Shown piece by piece: positions 1-9,379 of a DNA stretch of 64,000 bases. Source of the DNA: CALGLS01 sp965222105 (GTDB taxonomy: Bacteria > Bacteroidota > Bacteroidia > Chitinophagales > Saprospiraceae); contig CBDCTQ010000022.1 in the NCBI GenBank assembly GCA_965222105.1, forward strand, positions 62,001 through 126,000, read 5' to 3'. The stretch's first letter is position 1. Each line of letters starts with the position of its first letter. The translations under genes were made by a program, and so were the position numbers. Below the pieces are notes generated by a model that saw only the letters and a list, made by a program, of their open reading frames with translations, did not search any database and was not told the origin of the DNA.

Positions 1-1
1 G

Positions 2-1387
2 GAGCGGTCGGGGAGTGGGAAGACCTTTGCCCGATACGATGTGGTTACAGAAGGAGGGATCATCGCTGATGGTCACCTTTCGTTCGTTGCTACCAATGGA
101 CAAGACTTTAGCGCAACTGTGGAGGCCACCTCTGCCGCAACCAAAGACGAGGTTCGGTGCAAGCTGCAATATCCCATTTTGTTTTGGGATAGTATGGCTG
201 CCGCTTCCATCGTAACGGCTTTGGTTTTTAGCTACAGCTACACCTTCGACCAGTTTACCATCAAACAGATAGGGCTGGGTGCTTCGCTGACTTTGCTGGT
301 TGCATTGATTGTTTTGTTGGGCCTACTGTTTCAATGGATGTTTCGCAACCGGAGGCGTTATCGTTATATTTATGCCATTGAGCAGTTTAAAAAATACCAC
401 GCCGACGAACAGTGGATCGCTATTGGCGAAGATGTATTTGAACATCCGGAAGACACCATCCTCGTCGAACTCAAAGACCAATGCGTCATCAATGGCTTTG
501 GATTGATGGTGGTCGGTTTTGACGAAACGGTGAAAATGTCCATTACCCCTTCCCGCAATGAAGTGTTTGGACAAAAACGGGAACGACTCAGTTTTGAACC
601 TCGGGATGAGGCGACGAGAAAGGGGAGGATCGCCCGGTTCAACCAGTTTTGGAACAGAAAAGTAAAGACCCGTATTCCGGGACAATCCACCCTGTTGAGG
701 TATCAGCGGGGATATATCCGTCAGGCCCTTTTGTCTGGGTTTGCCTTTTTGCTTATTGGCGGCATCTTTCACAGGGAGATGGAACAAACCGAATTCGTTT
801 TCGTCGATGAAAAAGCCTACGAAGACAGCCTGGCACAGTACCAGCCCGACTTTTATCACGAATACGATGACCCATTCGTCGATACGCCGAGCATTGACCC
901 GCTTGTCAAAACCGACGGTTATCTCCACCTGGAACAAACATCGATTCCGGATGAGTACGTTACGGCCGCCCCCGTCCGCGAACTTCAATACGACGTCAGT
1001 GAGGCGGTTTTACTCGAAATTGAAGCCATTCCCAACGAACCTTTTCAGGTGATCATAGCACCGGGAGATGGTCTGCCCATCCGGTATGATTGTGAGCGGC
1101 TGTTCAACCTGCGGGGCATTCGTTACCTCGTGGTCGACGGTGTGTTCACCGGTCCCCGTAGCGCTCAAAAGCGGATCGCTCGGCTCAATTCAGAGGGCAT
1201 CTCCATCAATGCATTCAACCTTTCCTGTTTTTCAGACAATAAAGACTTGTACTGGGTGAGCTACGATCTGTTTTTTACCCAAAAAGAGGAAGCTCAAAAA
1301 GCAGCCCGGCAGTACATGCGATTGCTCAAAAAGAAAGGACTTTCCAACAATAAAATTGCGATTCGATCCATTGACATACGCAGATAA
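2..1387 (+). CDS. Membrane protein of unknown function, SPOR-like C-terminus (5' partial)
   Basis: I do not recognise the family. The reading frame is open to the left edge (from base 2), so the start lies outside the window; an internal GTG at 41 is not a convincing start. Two hydrophobic segments follow each other at about residues 60-110, then a soluble region, then a third hydrophobic segment near residue 245 (LSGFAFLLIGGIF). The last 75 residues (YLVVDGVFTGPRSAQKRIAR, then YWVSYDLFFTQKEEAQKAAR) look like a beta-alpha-beta SPOR-type fold, which in other proteins binds denuded peptidoglycan; this is a resemblance only. The 3' end overlaps the next gene by 32 bases, which suggests translational coupling. 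Confidence 0.75.
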   Translation, partial: ERSGSGKTFARYDVVTEGGIIADGHLSFVATNGQDFSATVEATSAATKDEVRCKLQYPILFWDSMAAASIVTALVFSYSYTFDQFTIKQIGLGASLTLLVALIVLLGLLFQWMFRNRRRYRYIYAIEQFKKYHADEQWIAIGEDVFEHPEDTILVELKDQCVINGFGLMVVGFDETVKMSITPSRNEVFGQKRERLSFEPRDEATRKGRIARFNQFWNRKVKTRIPGQSTLLRYQRGYIRQALLSGFAFLLIGGIFHREMEQTEFVFVDEKAYEDSLAQYQPDFYHEYDDPFVDTPSIDPLVKTDGYLHLEQTSIPDEYVTAAPVRELQYDVSEAVLLEIEAIPNEPFQVIIAPGDGLPIRYDCERLFNLRGIRYLVVDGVFTGPRSAQKRIARLNSEGISINAFNLSCFSDNKDLYWVSYDLFFTQKEEAQKAARQYMRLLKKKGLSNNKIAIRSIDIRR

Positions 1388-2528
1388 GTTACCGGAACCC
1401 CGCCGGGATCGGATCGTACAACTGATCTGCCTGTGCTTTTTGCTCCAAATGTGGTTGTCGTATGCGCTTTGGTGGCCGGAGGGACGGAGCTTTCCCACTA
1501 TTCCGTTTTTTAGCGACGTCATCATGCTGGACGGCTGGTTGTGGACGGTTTTGATGCCGGTGCTCTTTGCGGTCAGCTTGGCTGTAGGGCTGGTATTTCC
1601 GGGCCACCGGTTGGTGCGCGCCGTCGTTTTCGGAATGGGGATTGTAGTAGTATTGTTGGATGGCAACCGGTTGCAGGTATGGTCGTATCTGTGGATAGCG
1701 ATGCTGGGAGTGCTCACGCTGACCCGGACTTGGCCCCGGCAGCGTCTACTGTTGCAGTTTATGATGATCGCCCTGTATGCCTGGAGCGGCCTCAACAAGC
1801 TGAATGTTTATTACCTCGACCATAGTTTTCCCTGGCTGATGCAGGCGTTTTCCTTTTCGGAAAATTGGGGGGGATCGTCGGGTTTGGCCATTTTAAGTGC
1901 CCTGGTAGAGGTAGGCATAGCGGTGGGTTTGTATTTGGGGAAAACCCGCCAAATGGCCGTAGTGATGGCCCTGCTTTTTCACCTGCTCATTTTGTTGATA
2001 TTGGGACCTGTTGGGCACTACTGGAATCAGGTGGTTTGGCCCTGGAATGGGGCAATGATGGCCTTGGTTTTCTTACTGTTTTGGTCAGATAAAATGGAGG
2101 GGATTGGGGCCATCTGGCGATCGGGATGGCTCGGCAAGGCTCTTTTGGTCGGGTGGGGGGTACTGCCGGTATTAAATATCGTACATTGTTGGGATGAGCA
2201 ACTGTCGTTTAAAATGTATTCTGGAGCCTATACAGAGGGTATTTTGTACAGCCCGGCCAGCGCCAGGGATTGTTTCCCCAACGGGGCCAACATTTACTAC
2301 GATCTAAGCGTTGAACACGGAAGGGAAAAACGGTTGATACTCGATGAATGGTCGATGATGGAAATGGGCGTACCACCCTACGTCAGTGAGCGAACCATGA
2401 GGAGCATCGCCCGGCAGTGGTGCAGATGTGTCGACCAACCCAAATCCAGTGGCCTGGAAATACTGCGCGTAAACCGTTGGAGCCGACAGGAAAAGCCATT
2501 GATCCGGCTGAGTTGTGAGCAGCTTTGA
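1356..2528 (+). CDS. Polytopic membrane protein, HTTM-like
   Basis: This encodes a roughly 390-residue integral membrane protein with about eight hydrophobic helices between residues 20 and 270 and a soluble C-terminal tail. The arrangement (YAWSGLNKLN in a mid helix, a late MYSG segment, then a small extracytoplasmic domain) resembles HTTM/DoxX-related membrane proteins. The function of those proteins is mostly unknown, so I assign none. The start is uncertain: TTG at 1356 gives a short basic N-terminus before the first helix, TTG at 1371 is an alternative, and the first ATG would cut into helix 1. Overlap with the preceding gene indicates one transcription unit. A gap of about 170 bases separates it from tamB. 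Confidence 0.7.
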   Translation: MRFDPLTYADKLPEPRRDRIVQLICLCFLLQMWLSYALWWPEGRSFPTIPFFSDVIMLDGWLWTVLMPVLFAVSLAVGLVFPGHRLVRAVVFGMGIVVVLLDGNRLQVWSYLWIAMLGVLTLTRTWPRQRLLLQFMMIALYAWSGLNKLNVYYLDHSFPWLMQAFSFSENWGGSSGLAILSALVEVGIAVGLYLGKTRQMAVVMALLFHLLILLILGPVGHYWNQVVWPWNGAMMALVFLLFWSDKMEGIGAIWRSGWLGKALLVGWGVLPVLNIVHCWDEQLSFKMYSGAYTEGILYSPASARDCFPNGANIYYDLSVEHGREKRLILDEWSMMEMGVPPYVSERTMRSIARQWCRCVDQPKSSGLEILRVNRWSRQEKPLIRLSCEQL

Positions 2529-2702
2529 AGATGACTGATTTGCTTATGGCTGATGCTTGCCCATGAAGTCTCCCTTTTGGGAAAAATTAAACTTTCGTTA
2601 AACTATGCCTGTTGGTTTCAAATCCAGGTGACAAAGACTAAATTGTTGGTATAAGGATGACGCATTTTTCACAATCAATAATCATTAATTCTTAATCCCC
2701 GC

Positions 2703-5700
2703 ATGGATGAATCACCGCAGCAGCTAGAGCAGTTTTTGAAGCGGGTGCGACGAAAACGTTTCCTCAAAAGGGTGCGCAACTTTTTTGGGTGGTTGCTTGT
2801 AGCATTGATGCTGCTGTTGGTGGCGCTTTGGTTTCTAATTCAGACGGAGCGGGTACAAAACTGGGCGGTTAACAAGGTAACTACCAGTCTTTCCCAAAAG
2901 CTGGGTACGCCGGTGAGCGTTGACTTCATCGACATCGACTTTTTTGACAAGCTCGTACTAAATGGCTTTTACGTAGAAGACGACCACGGCGATACGCTTC
3001 TGTACAGCGGTTCCCTCACCACCAGTCTGACCGCCAACCTGATGACCCTCTTGGGTAGAAACATCGACCTGGATGTGGTGACGTTGGAGGAGGCCCGATT
3101 TCAGTTGAGACGAAAAGCCGACGAACCAAACACCAACCTCGAACGATTACTGGCCAAATTCAAATCAGACAATAAAAAAACTAATACCTCTGCTTCAAAG
3201 TCCGGCAACCCATTTTTTCTGGACCTCGATGAGTTGAACCTGACGAATATTCAATTCCTGCTGGAAGACCAAGTCGCCGGTAAAACCATCAAAGTCGATT
3301 TGCCGAAAGGCCGCCTCACCATAGCAAAAGTCGACCTGGATTCCAATCAGTTTGTCATTGAACAGGCAGAACTGACCCGGCCCGATGTAGCTTATCTGGA
3401 ATTTGAAAAAGCACCAGATACTAGGGAGCTAAGAGATACCAGCGTTGCTCCGGCCGATTCTACAGCGCGACCATTGGTGCTGTGGGTCCACGACTTCGAC
3501 CTGGCCGATGCCTCTTTTCAATTGCACAACTACCGGAAAGCTCCCGTAAAAACCACGCCCGATACCCAACTCGACTGGAAACACTTAATGGTTGACGACA
3601 TCCAGATCGACGTCGATAGTTTTCGCTTCAGCGAAGGGCATTACCACGGGCAGGTCAACGGGATTGCCCTCCGCGAAAGCAGCGGGTTTGTACTCGAAAA
3701 GCTGGCGGCTCGCGAAGCCCGTGTCTCTCCAAAAAAAATGGAACTGTACGATATGCAACTGGTCACCCCACACAGCAACCTTGGCGATACCCTGGTCATG
3801 CGTTACAGAAACGGCTTTACAGATTTCAAGGAATTTGTCGACAACGTGCATATGGACGCCTATTTTGACCAATCGACGGTGGCCTTGAAAGACATCATGG
3901 TGTTTGCACCCAAACTACATCAAAATAAATTTTTCAAAAAAAATGAAGACAAAGTGTTCTCCATCGACGGCCGCAGCCTCGGCACCGTCAACAGCCTCAA
4001 GGGCCGCAACGTCACCATCAGCCTCGACAAAGACACTTACTTTACCGGTCGCTTCAGTACCAACCAGATAACGGAGCGGCACAACGAATTCATCGATCTG
4101 ACCTGCAACCAGCTCAAAACCAATATGTCGACCCTTCGGCAACTCATTCCCGATCTCCGACTCCCTGCCAACTTCGACCGTCTCGGCAACATCAATTTCA
4201 ATGGTACCTTCTTTGGCTTTTTAAATAGTTTCACTGCCTTTGGCACCATGAATACCAACCTCGGAACGGCCAGGATGGACATTGGGCTCAACGTAAAGGA
4301 AGGCCCCGAGGCCGCCATTTATCATGGTGAGTTCGACCTTCTGAATTTCGACCTGAAGACCTTTACCGGAAACGATCAACTCGGAACCATCAGCTTCAAT
4401 TCCAAACTACTCGACAGCAGAGGCCTCACCCTCGAAACCGTCAGCGCCAGCGGAGAGGCCACCATCCAACAATTCGATTACAGAGGCTATAACTACGAAA
4501 ACATCAATCTGGATGGCCAACTGGAAAAGAATAAATTCAACGGAAAACTCACTGTCAAAGACGACCACATCGACCTGAATTTCGACGGTAAGATCAACTT
4601 TACAGAATCCCTGCCCACCTTCGACTTTTTTGCCGATGTGGGCAAGATTGACTTCAAAGCCATCAACCTTTCCAAAAAACAGGACATCTCCCTTTCGGGA
4701 AAACTCAACATCGAAGGACAGGGCAAGGACCTAAAGACGCTCCAGGGCACCGCCCGCGCCTACGACCTCGAAATGATAAATACTGCTCCGCCCCGCGGAA
4801 AAATTGTCAAAACAGATACCTTCCGGCTAGATAGCCTCTATTTGTTTTCCAAGCTGAGCCCCAATAACCAGCGTACCATAAAGATTCAATCGGATGTGAT
4901 GAATGCCTATGTGGCGGGTGAATTTGAAATAGCAGATGTACCCCTGGCCATCCGGCAATTTATGGAGCGCAATTTCCCGGAGATCACCGAGCGGATCCTG
5001 TCAAAAGACAGTACCGGAGTCCGCTCCGATTCTTTGGTGGTTCATCCCGTGGCATTTGGCGCCGATAGTACCTGGCTGTTAGGTGAAAACGAACATGCCG
5101 ACAAAGTAGCCAATTTCATTTTCGACCTCACCATTGCAGACAGCCGCAATTTTACCAGCTTTCTCAATCTCGACATCGATACCATCCGCAACGCCAGGAT
5201 CAACGGATATTTCAGCACCAGCGAAGAACAACTGGAACTGGATGCCTTCATCCCCTTTATTCAGTTTAGAAATATGGTCTTCGATGAGTTGTCGCTCGAC
5301 TTAAGTGTCGATTCCAGCTACGCCGAGATCGAAGCTGGCATCTATCAAACCTATGCCAACAACCTCTTGTTTGAACCCATCGAATTTGTAGGCGAGATCA
5401 ACCGCGACACCATGGAATTCTCCCTCAATTCAACCAATTTCAACGCCTTGCTCGACGACCTGAATCTCAATGGGGAATTCTTTTTTGCCGACAAATATTT
5501 CCAGGTGCGGTTTCTTCCTTCTGACCTGGTGATTTTGGAAAATAAATGGGATATCCAACAAGATAATTACATCCGATTTGGCGAAAAATTTGTGGAAACA
5601 AAAAACTTCGACCTGCGCAGTAAAGAAAAGCGAATCGTCATCGAAAGCATTGATAACAAGGGCCTCAAACTCGACCTGGAAAACGTACGCCTTAGCCTGA

Positions 5701-7712
5701 TAGACGACTTCTGGGACTACGAAAAGCTCGAATTCGACGGCACCCTAAACGTACATGCTTCTGTGGGGGACCTGTTTCAACTCTCCGACATCAATGCCGT
5801 TGCCACCTCCGACACTCTGGAGATCAATGGGGAAGATTGGGGAGCTTTTCGCCTTGATGCAGAGACGACGGGCTCTAAAAAAGACTCAGTCGACATCTAC
5901 GTTTCTATTACCAAAGACCAAAGGAGGCTCACTGCCAAAGGCGCCCTCGGCCCTTTCTCCAAATCGGCCAAAAGCCTCGACCATAAAGATTACCGCTTCA
6001 AGGTTGACATTCTCAACTACCCCCTCGCCATTGCCGAGTACTTCATTGGCAATGGCATTTCCAATACCCTCGGCACCTTCGATGCCGATGTCAAACTGGA
6101 GGGCAATTTTAACTCCAAACCCAGTATCGGCGGTACGTTGACTGCCTACGACCTGGCCGTCACCATCAATTACCTCCAGACGAGGTACCGCATGGCGGAA
6201 GGCACCGCCAAAATTGACAACCGCATTTTTGATGCGTCCAACAACTACATCACCGATGAACTGGGCAACAGAGCTTTGATTAAAGGGGGGATTATTCACG
6301 ACAGTTTATCCAACTTCGGGCTTAATGCCCTTATTACCTCTGACAATTTCCTGTTTTTGGATACCGAAATTGAAGACAACGACCTGTATTATGGCAAGGG
6401 AATAGGCAGCGGCCTGGTGCAATTTACCGGCACGTTCAGGCAGCCCGACATTTACATCGACGCGACTACCGGCGCCAACACCGTCCTGAATATTCCGGTA
6501 AGTTATGAGCGAAGTGCCTCCAAAGTTTCTTTCATAAACTATCGCGACAAAAGTGCTGGGGAAGAAGATGACAACAGCACTAACCGCAGCGCTACGGATT
6601 TGCGCGGAGTGGAAGTCACCATGCTTCTGGACATTACCGATCAGGCGGAAGTATTTATCATCTTCGATGAGCGCGCCGGTGATAAGATCCGGGGACGAGG
6701 GGAGGGGAGCATTGAATTATCCGTCAGTCGCGCTGGTGACATCACGATGTATGGCGACTACATCATCGCCGAAGGGGAATATCTTTTCACCTTGCTCAAT
6801 CTGGTCAATAAGCCCTTTAAGGTCAAACGCGGTGGTACCATAGACTGGGCGGGCGACCCCTTCAACGCCGTGATCGATCTGGAAGCCACCTACCCGGGAC
6901 GCACCACTTTATCGACCTTCCTCAGTGAATATTTCGATCACAACATCAACAGCGATGAATTGGAGCAATTGGCCCGCAAATCCACTCCGGTTGACCTAAT
7001 TATGTACCTCACCGGCCCCTTATTGAATCCCGACATCGATTTTGATATCCACTTCCCCAATGTCGACAATGAACTCCGCAATTTTGTCGAAAGCAAACTA
7101 AATGCCATTCGCAACGACCAAAACGAATTAAACCGCCAGGTGTTCGGCCTGATGGTAGTGGGCAGTTTTTTGCCGGCAGGCGATGCGGCTTTAAGCGGTC
7201 AGCAAGGGGTCATCACCTTCAACACCGTCACCGAAATGCTGTCGAACCAATTGTCGATCTACCTAACTGAACTCCTTTCAGAGGTATTCACTGATGTGGG
7301 CTTCATCTCCGGTGTCGATTTTGATATCAATTATAATGTATATACTGCCGAGGATGTCGACATTAGAAGTGGCGACCAGGTACTTCGCACCGGCAGCGAA
7401 CTTGAACTCCGTCTTCGCAACAACCTCCTCAACGACCGCCTGTCCATCAATCTCGGCGGCAACATTGACTGGGGGGGCACCGCCATCAGCAATACCAACG
7501 AAGGTGCATTTCTCGCTGGCGATCTGGCCATCGAATATGCACTCACCAAAGACCGCCGCTTCAAGATCAGATTTTATCAGCTCACCGACCAAACTGTGGA
7601 AGGCCGACGAAATAAAACCGGATTGGGCTTTAGCTATCGCCGCGAATTCGATACATTTGGGGAATTTATTCGGGGTATGCGCAAATCGGCTAAAAAGGTA
7701 GTTGACAATTGA
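2703..7712 (+). CDS. tamB: Translocation and assembly module protein TamB (DUF490)
   Basis: This is a very large inner-membrane-anchored protein of 1669 residues. A basic N-terminus is followed by one membrane helix (about residues 24-46), then an AsmA-like start (VQNWAVNKVTTSLSQKLGTP), then long repetitive beta-strand sequence. The C-terminal 400 residues form the DUF490/TamB domain, recognisable by the GRGEGSIEL and YLFTLLNLVNKPFKV segments and by the terminal beta-barrel-like region. Family members span the periplasm as a hydrophobic groove and help move lipids or assemble outer-membrane proteins. Length is normal for Bacteroidota TamB. No TamA/Omp85 gene is adjacent here. The next gene (hutH) follows within 60 bases but is functionally unrelated. 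Confidence 0.93.
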   Translation: MDESPQQLEQFLKRVRRKRFLKRVRNFFGWLLVALMLLLVALWFLIQTERVQNWAVNKVTTSLSQKLGTPVSVDFIDIDFFDKLVLNGFYVEDDHGDTLLYSGSLTTSLTANLMTLLGRNIDLDVVTLEEARFQLRRKADEPNTNLERLLAKFKSDNKKTNTSASKSGNPFFLDLDELNLTNIQFLLEDQVAGKTIKVDLPKGRLTIAKVDLDSNQFVIEQAELTRPDVAYLEFEKAPDTRELRDTSVAPADSTARPLVLWVHDFDLADASFQLHNYRKAPVKTTPDTQLDWKHLMVDDIQIDVDSFRFSEGHYHGQVNGIALRESSGFVLEKLAAREARVSPKKMELYDMQLVTPHSNLGDTLVMRYRNGFTDFKEFVDNVHMDAYFDQSTVALKDIMVFAPKLHQNKFFKKNEDKVFSIDGRSLGTVNSLKGRNVTISLDKDTYFTGRFSTNQITERHNEFIDLTCNQLKTNMSTLRQLIPDLRLPANFDRLGNINFNGTFFGFLNSFTAFGTMNTNLGTARMDIGLNVKEGPEAAIYHGEFDLLNFDLKTFTGNDQLGTISFNSKLLDSRGLTLETVSASGEATIQQFDYRGYNYENINLDGQLEKNKFNGKLTVKDDHIDLNFDGKINFTESLPTFDFFADVGKIDFKAINLSKKQDISLSGKLNIEGQGKDLKTLQGTARAYDLEMINTAPPRGKIVKTDTFRLDSLYLFSKLSPNNQRTIKIQSDVMNAYVAGEFEIADVPLAIRQFMERNFPEITERILSKDSTGVRSDSLVVHPVAFGADSTWLLGENEHADKVANFIFDLTIADSRNFTSFLNLDIDTIRNARINGYFSTSEEQLELDAFIPFIQFRNMVFDELSLDLSVDSSYAEIEAGIYQTYANNLLFEPIEFVGEINRDTMEFSLNSTNFNALLDDLNLNGEFFFADKYFQVRFLPSDLVILENKWDIQQDNYIRFGEKFVETKNFDLRSKEKRIVIESIDNKGLKLDLENVRLSLIDDFWDYEKLEFDGTLNVHASVGDLFQLSDINAVATSDTLEINGEDWGAFRLDAETTGSKKDSVDIYVSITKDQRRLTAKGALGPFSKSAKSLDHKDYRFKVDILNYPLAIAEYFIGNGISNTLGTFDADVKLEGNFNSKPSIGGTLTAYDLAVTINYLQTRYRMAEGTAKIDNRIFDASNNYITDELGNRALIKGGIIHDSLSNFGLNALITSDNFLFLDTEIEDNDLYYGKGIGSGLVQFTGTFRQPDIYIDATTGANTVLNIPVSYERSASKVSFINYRDKSAGEEDDNSTNRSATDLRGVEVTMLLDITDQAEVFIIFDERAGDKIRGRGEGSIELSVSRAGDITMYGDYIIAEGEYLFTLLNLVNKPFKVKRGGTIDWAGDPFNAVIDLEATYPGRTTLSTFLSEYFDHNINSDELEQLARKSTPVDLIMYLTGPLLNPDIDFDIHFPNVDNELRNFVESKLNAIRNDQNELNRQVFGLMVVGSFLPAGDAALSGQQGVITFNTVTEMLSNQLSIYLTELLSEVFTDVGFISGVDFDINYNVYTAEDVDIRSGDQVLRTGSELELRLRNNLLNDRLSINLGGNIDWGGTAISNTNEGAFLAGDLAIEYALTKDRRFKIRFYQLTDQTVEGRRNKTGLGFSYRREFDTFGEFIRGMRKSAKKVVDN

Positions 7713-7766
7713 TTGCCTGGCTCTCCACCAATTCATAGACAAACAACGAAAGAACCCATCGGCATT

Positions 7767-9308
7767 ATGTTTCGATACGGAAAAGACGACCTAACAACAA
7801 GTAAAGCACTCGAGATCCTCAGTGGGAAATTAAAAGCGACGATCACTCCAGCCACCCGCCGAAAGATCAGCCGCTCCTACACCACCGTGCGCGCTATAGC
7901 CAATGGTGAAGCAGCAGTATACGGAATCAATACGGGCTTTGGACCCCTTTGCAATACCATCATTTCCAAAGACCAAACAACGGAATTACAACGGCGGATT
8001 TTGCTCAGCCACAGCGTAGGGGTAGGGGAGCCCCTTCATAAGGACATGGCCAGGCTGATGTTGATATTGAAAGTACATGCATTGTCAAAGGGATTTTCGG
8101 GCATCAGCCTGGAAGTGCTCGACCGCATGTTGTGGCATATTGAAAAGGACGTTATACCTATTGTTCCCGAGCAGGGATCGGTAGGTGCTTCGGGTGATCT
8201 TGCCCCGCTGGCTCATTTGTTTTTACCGCTTATCGGGGAAGGACAGGTGATGTACAACAATAGAATTGCAAATACTTCCACGGTGCTGCGCCGTTTCAAA
8301 AAAAAGCCAGTGGCTCTGGGACCAAAAGCGGGGCTGGCCCTCATCAACGGAACCCAATTTATAGCGGCACATGCTGTGATGGTTGTTGACCGGTTGCACA
8401 ACGCCTTGTCGCATGCCGACCTGATCTGCGCCATGATGATCGAAGGTATGCTCGGTTCTAAAATGCCTTTTCACGACGATCTGCACAGGGTACGCCCTTA
8501 TCCGGGCAACCGGCATGTGGCACAGCGCATCAGCCATTTCCTTAAAGGATCGAAGATCATGCTTTCGCATAAAAACTGCGACAAAGTACAAGACCCCTAC
8601 TCCCTGCGATGCGCACCCCAGGTACATGGCGCTTCCCGGACGGCCTGGCTCCATCTGAAAGAAGCCGTTGAAACGGAAATCAATTCAGTGACCGACAACC
8701 CCGTTGTTTTCTCCCGGGACCATGCCATCAGCGGTGGCAATTTTCATGGCCAACCGCTGGCATTGCCTCTGGACTACGCTTGCCTGGCTGCCGCCGAATT
8801 GGGAAACATCTCCGACCGGCGTTCCTATCTTTCGCTCGAAGGCAAAACGGATGGCGTTCCCAAACTACTGCTCCACAAAACAGGGGTCAACTCCGGATTT
8901 ATGATCCTCCAGTATACTTCTGCCGCTCTGGCAAGTGAAAACAAAGGGCTCTGCTTCCCGGCAAGTGCGGACAGCATCCCCACCTCCCTGGGGCAGGAAG
9001 ACCACGTAAGTATGGGGTCGATCAGCGGCCGCAAAGCACTTCGGGTTTCCAACAATCTGATTACAATCCTCGCCATAGAGCTCTTGTGCGCTGCTCAGGC
9101 CATGGATTTTCATCGCCCGCTCCGATCCGGCAGGATCATCGAAAAAGCACGCACCTATATTCGCAGCATAATACCCCATGCCCAGGAAGACCGCATTTTC
9201 GCTAACGACATTCAAAAAGCAACCGACATCCTTCTAAGCAAAGAACTTCTAAAAATGACCAACACTAAAAAAATAACGGAATTCCATGACCTGTTTGAAC
9301 GATTTTAA
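7767..9308 (+). CDS. hutH: Histidine ammonia-lyase
   Basis: The enzyme converts L-histidine to urocanate plus ammonia, the first step of histidine catabolism. The MIO-forming triad Ala-Ser-Gly is visible in GSVGASGDLAPLAHL at about residue 140. The family Tyr region is NTGFGPLCN, the His typical of histidine-specific lyases is in LLSHSVGVG, and the conserved NFHGQPLALPLDYA and QEDHVSMGSISGR (Glu typical of HAL versus PAL/TAL) segments are present. The ATG at 7767 gives 513 residues, the usual family length. An upstream in-frame TTG would add an uncharacteristic proline-rich leader that overlaps the tamB end. Urocanase lies 71 bases downstream in the same direction. hutI and hutG are not in this window. 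Confidence 0.95.
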   Translation: MFRYGKDDLTTSKALEILSGKLKATITPATRRKISRSYTTVRAIANGEAAVYGINTGFGPLCNTIISKDQTTELQRRILLSHSVGVGEPLHKDMARLMLILKVHALSKGFSGISLEVLDRMLWHIEKDVIPIVPEQGSVGASGDLAPLAHLFLPLIGEGQVMYNNRIANTSTVLRRFKKKPVALGPKAGLALINGTQFIAAHAVMVVDRLHNALSHADLICAMMIEGMLGSKMPFHDDLHRVRPYPGNRHVAQRISHFLKGSKIMLSHKNCDKVQDPYSLRCAPQVHGASRTAWLHLKEAVETEINSVTDNPVVFSRDHAISGGNFHGQPLALPLDYACLAAAELGNISDRRSYLSLEGKTDGVPKLLLHKTGVNSGFMILQYTSAALASENKGLCFPASADSIPTSLGQEDHVSMGSISGRKALRVSNNLITILAIELLCAAQAMDFHRPLRSGRIIEKARTYIRSIIPHAQEDRIFANDIQKATDILLSKELLKMTNTKKITEFHDLFERF

Positions 9309-9379
9309 GTTTGCTAAATAGGCACTAATCCATATAAAAGGACTGTCGCCGTGAATCGCACACCATAAATCACATCAAA

